This document shows positions 6,318-8,429 of a stretch of 8,429 nucleotides of DNA, one piece after another. A program made the translations under genes and the position numbers. The notes under the pieces were generated by a model. It did not search any database. It saw only the letters and a program-made list of their open reading frames with translations, and was not told the DNA's origin. Source of the DNA: JBGTBD01 sp041749475 (GTDB lineage: Bacteria; Pseudomonadota; Alphaproteobacteria; Rickettsiales; UBA998). The stretch spans positions 1-8,429 of the forward strand of contig JBGTBD010000041.1 of the NCBI GenBank assembly GCA_041749475.1. The letters run 5' to 3'. Every line of letters begins with the position of its first letter. Within the stretch, counting starts at the first letter, position 1.

Positions 6318-6365
6318 TCTCTCCCATTGGGAGAGGTCAAAACGCATTCGCGTTTCGGGTGAGGG
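6318..6365 (+). repeat. REP-like repeat, left copy
   Basis: This copy has two hairpins and a tail. CTCTCCC (6319-6325) pairs with GGGAGAG (6329-6335) around ATT. AAACGC (6340-6345) pairs with GCGTTT (6350-6355) around ATTC. The tail CGGGTGAGGG is at 6356-6365. It begins 12 bases after the ABC transporter stop and may serve as its terminator, although no T-run follows. The right copy at 6416-6462 is in inverse orientation. Confidence 0.7.
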
Positions 6366-6415
6366 AATGGGAGATATTCCCGATACACGCTACTTTTATT
6401 CTATGGCTGGTAGAG

Positions 6416-6462
6416 CCCTCACCCGGAATGGCTATTCCATTCCGGCCTCTCCCGGGGGGAGA
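6416..6462 (-). repeat. REP-like repeat, right inverted copy
   Basis: This is the inverse of the left copy with the same parts. CCCTCACCCG (6416-6425) is the exact complement of the left tail over ten bases. CCGGAATGG (6423-6431) pairs with CCATTCCGG (6437-6445) around CTATT. CCTCTCCC (6446-6453) is the exact complement of the left GGGAGAGG, and TCTCCC (6448-6453) pairs with GGGAGA (6457-6462). The inner hairpin differs from the left copy in sequence but is again fully paired. With the left copy and the 50-base spacer it makes a REPIN-like unit between two convergent genes, and it could terminate transcription from both sides. Confidence 0.7.
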
Positions 6463-6469
6463 AGCTATA

Positions 6470-7750
6470 TTATGCGTGATCCAGCCTATCCAACCCGCGC
6501 ATCCAGAAGTAGCAGCCGAGGTTGAGCACTCCGAGAATGGCGAAGACTTCGGCGATGCCCAGCTTCAATGAGAGTAACCCGATGGTGAACGCAGATGCGC
6601 CCACCATGAAAATACTGTCGAGGATATTGCTGCCTGCGATGACACGGGCGCGCATCATGACCGGAGTGCGCGTCTGCATCAGGGTGAAGAGCGGTACGGC
6701 ATACATCCCCGCGGCAACGGCGAGTCCGAAGAACATCGCGAGCAGGATAAGGTGCTTCGGCACGGCGAGGAATTCGCTCGCCCCGGTGAGCGCGACATCG
6801 CCCGGGAATTGCTGTTCCGGGCTGAGGAGGAAAATACCGAACATCATCAGGCTCATGATGAGCACCATCCAGCCGTTATAGGCGGCAGAGATGTGGCTGC
6901 CGAGCAGCGCGCGTACGCCCAGAGAGCCGCAGGCAATACCGACCGAGAAAGTCATGAGGAACAGCGTCACCACCTGTTCGTCGGCATGGAAATAGAGTTT
7001 CGCATAGGCCGGGAACTGGGTGAGGAAGACGGAGCCGATGAACCAGAACCACGAGATACCCATTACCGCACGGAAAACCAGCGGGCTGTGCCGGGTGAAG
7101 TTCACCGTACGCCACGTCCCGGTCAGGAAATCACGCTGGAGGACGAGATGCGGCTCGGCTGCCACCGTGGAGGGGATGAAACGGCTGGCGATGACGCCCG
7201 CGATGGAAACGCCGATGACGAGGATGGACGTTAGCAGGATGCCACCGTCACTGAGAACGACGAGCACACCGGTGATGGTTCCGAGGAGGATGGCAAGGAA
7301 CGTCCCCGCTTCGACCAGTCCGTTTCCGGAGAGGAGTTCATCGTCATTCAGGTGTTCGGGTAGGATGCTGTATTTCACCGGACTGTAGAATGCCGCTTGC
7401 GAGCCGAGCAGGAACAGCACCGCCAGCAGTACCCATGCATTCCCTAGAGGGAAAGCGGCGACACCAAGCAGGATGATGACCAATTCCGTCCATTTCAGTT
7501 TACGAATGAGGGAGCTTTTCTCGTATTTATCGGCCAGTTGTCCGGCGATGGTGGACCAGAGGAAATAGGGCAGGATGAACAGCGCGGCGGCGAGGCTGAC
7601 CATGATGGGGGCGCTGAGGCTGGTGGCATAAGCGGCGTTATACGTCATCAGCGCGATCATCGCGTTCTTGTATACGTTATCATTGAACGCGCCCAGGAAC
7701 TGGGTCAGGAAATAGGGTAGGAATCGGCGCTCGGCCAGCAAATAGAACAT
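6470..7750 (-). CDS. LplT-like major facilitator superfamily transporter
   Basis: Inner-membrane carrier of about twelve helices. Its closest known relatives are the lysophospholipid transporter LplT and the MFS part of Aas-type fusion proteins, which flip lysophospholipids inward for re-acylation. Numbered from the longer start at 7792 (440 residues), it shows FLPYFLTQFLGAFNDN at 24-39, a motif-A-like AGQLADKYEKS at 83-93, AAFYSPVKYSILPEHL at 133-148 and RARVIAGSNILDSIFMV at 381-397. These are typical of the LplT branch. Acyltransferase and acyl-ACP synthetase domains are absent, and no such gene is adjacent. I prefer the ATG at 7750 (426 residues). AAGAGG lies ten bases before it, the family starts close to this point, and it leaves room for promoters. 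The ATG at 7792 has no ribosome binding site and leaves only 30 bases to the divergent esterase. The actual substrate is inferred from the family. Confidence 0.88.
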   Translation of the reverse strand: MFYLLAERRFLPYFLTQFLGAFNDNVYKNAMIALMTYNAAYATSLSAPIMVSLAAALFILPYFLWSTIAGQLADKYEKSSLIRKLKWTELVIILLGVAAFPLGNAWVLLAVLFLLGSQAAFYSPVKYSILPEHLNDDELLSGNGLVEAGTFLAILLGTITGVLVVLSDGGILLTSILVIGVSIAGVIASRFIPSTVAAEPHLVLQRDFLTGTWRTVNFTRHSPLVFRAVMGISWFWFIGSVFLTQFPAYAKLYFHADEQVVTLFLMTFSVGIACGSLGVRALLGSHISAAYNGWMVLIMSLMMFGIFLLSPEQQFPGDVALTGASEFLAVPKHLILLAMFFGLAVAAGMYAVPLFTLMQTRTPVMMRARVIAGSNILDSIFMVGASAFTIGLLSLKLGIAEVFAILGVLNLGCYFWMRGLDRLDHA

Positions 7751-7822
7751 ATCCCAGTTGCCTCTTGCAAAATGAATGCTCTGCTCTAGCATATGGGGCG
7801 AACGAATGAAAGGCCATAGCTT

Positions 7823-8429
7823 GTGATACTCCGCCTTATCCTCCCGTACCTTGCGGTGCTACTTACCTTGCCTGCGGTGTCCTTCGCTGCGGGTGAATTG
7901 CAGGAGAGTACGCTGGAACATCTGGGTGAGGAGCGCAGCTTCGCCTATCACCTGCCCACTGATTTCATCAGCAAGGGCCAGATGCCTGCCATCATCGTGC
8001 TGCATGGCGGGATGGGGAGTGGCAAACAGGCGGCACAGCGTTGGGGCTTCAACAAGCTGGCCGACAAAGAGGGCTTCATTGCCATCTATCCTGACGGTCT
8101 GCACCGCCAATGGAATGACGGGCGGGGTGTTTATTTCGGCAAAGATAACGCGGAAGAAGGCGAAGTGGACGATGTCGGATTTATCGCAGCGCTCATCAAG
8201 CACGCCACAAAGAACTTCAACGCAGACCCCAAGCGCATCTACGTCGTGGGCGCATCCAACGGTGGGATGATGGCGCTACGCGTGGGGTGTGAACTGGCGA
8301 AGAAAGTGGCGGGCATCGGCGCCATCATCGCCAATATACCCGAAACGATGTATGATGAATGTAAACCCGCACGCGCCATTCCCTTTATCCTCATCAACGG
8401 CACGGACGACCCCGTCGTGCCATATGACG
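7823..8429 (+). CDS. secreted LpqC/PHB-depolymerase-type esterase, 3' end outside window
   Basis: An alpha/beta-hydrolase of the polyhydroxybutyrate depolymerase / feruloyl esterase (LpqC) family, exported to the periplasm or medium to hydrolyse esters. 202 codons are visible. It starts at GTG 7823, the only good start after an in-frame TAG at 7817, with GAAAGG (7808-7813) nine bases upstream. A signal peptide covers residues 1-22 (hydrophobic core, cleavage after V-S-F-A). Then come the oxyanion segment L-H-G-G (60-63), YPDGLHRQWND, VDDVGFIAALI, and the nucleophile elbow G-A-S-N-G-G with Ser145. NGTDDPVVPYD, near the right edge, has catalytic Asp196 by family analogy. The catalytic His and the stop lie beyond the window. 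The family usually has H-G-T-x-D here, so the Asn in place of His is a mild variation. It is divergent from the LplT-like gene with a 72-base gap. Confidence 0.88.
   Translation, partial: MILRLILPYLAVLLTLPAVSFAAGELQESTLEHLGEERSFAYHLPTDFISKGQMPAIIVLHGGMGSGKQAAQRWGFNKLADKEGFIAIYPDGLHRQWNDGRGVYFGKDNAEEGEVDDVGFIAALIKHATKNFNADPKRIYVVGASNGGMMALRVGCELAKKVAGIGAIIANIPETMYDECKPARAIPFILINGTDDPVVPYD

Noticed and set aside
6752..7388. Plus-strand open frames opposite the LplT-like gene
   Set aside because: Antisense to a membrane protein with clear family motifs; products are charged and have no recognisable domain.
7851..8270. 139-codon plus-strand frame near the right edge
   Set aside because: It is one frame off the esterase frame, which holds the signal peptide, LHGG and GASNGG motifs and stays open to the window edge.
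1..8429. Defence island, prophage or transposon cargo
   Set aside because: No recombinase, transposase, nuclease, toxin or CRISPR repeat is visible. Apart from one low-GC gene and the palindromic repeats, the content is ordinary chromosomal housekeeping.

Overview
The window reads as chromosomal DNA from an alphaproteobacterium. The evidence is the primase N-terminus at the left edge, which fits the alphaproteobacterial DnaG pattern, an MsbA-related half-transporter of a type common in that class, a bacterial frataxin, GC-rich core genes, and palindromic intergenic repeats of kinds familiar from that class. I cannot name the genus. I see no rRNA, tRNA, insertion sequence, integrase or CRISPR array. 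No gene-free stretch exceeds about 170 bases.

Layout, left to right. (1) 1-58, minus: the first 19 codons of a gene that looks like dnaG, running off the left edge, with a well-placed Shine-Dalgarno but apparently an ATC start. (2) 127-819, plus: a YgjP/SprT-like zinc metallopeptidase, divergent from dnaG. (3) 836-1693, minus: an unrecognised exported protein, clearly poorer in GC than its neighbours. (4) 1704-3995, minus: a bifunctional class A penicillin-binding protein (PBP1A family). Its TAA stop lies inside the Shine-Dalgarno of gene 3, so 4 then 3 form a tightly coupled two-gene operon. (5) 4053-4394, plus: CyaY (frataxin), divergent from PBP1A across a 57-base gap that carries an imperfect 16-base palindrome. 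(6) 4424-4485: a two-hairpin palindromic repeat. (7) 4509-6305, plus: an MsbA-like ABC exporter half-transporter. (8) 6318-6462: two inverted copies of a REP-like repeat between convergent genes. (9) 6470-7750 (or 7792), minus: an LplT-like major facilitator. (10) 7823-8429, plus: the N-terminal two thirds or so of a secreted LpqC/PHB-depolymerase-type esterase, cut by the right edge.

Most genes are housekeeping: replication, peptidoglycan synthesis, iron-sulfur biology and lipid or drug export. Envelope functions dominate: PBP1A, the coupled exported protein, the MsbA-like exporter, the LplT-like carrier and the secreted esterase. I do not see a complete new multi-gene system. The best leads are the low-GC exported protein translationally coupled to PBP1A, the apparent ATC start of dnaG, and the inverted REP pair whose inner hairpins differ in sequence but keep their pairing.
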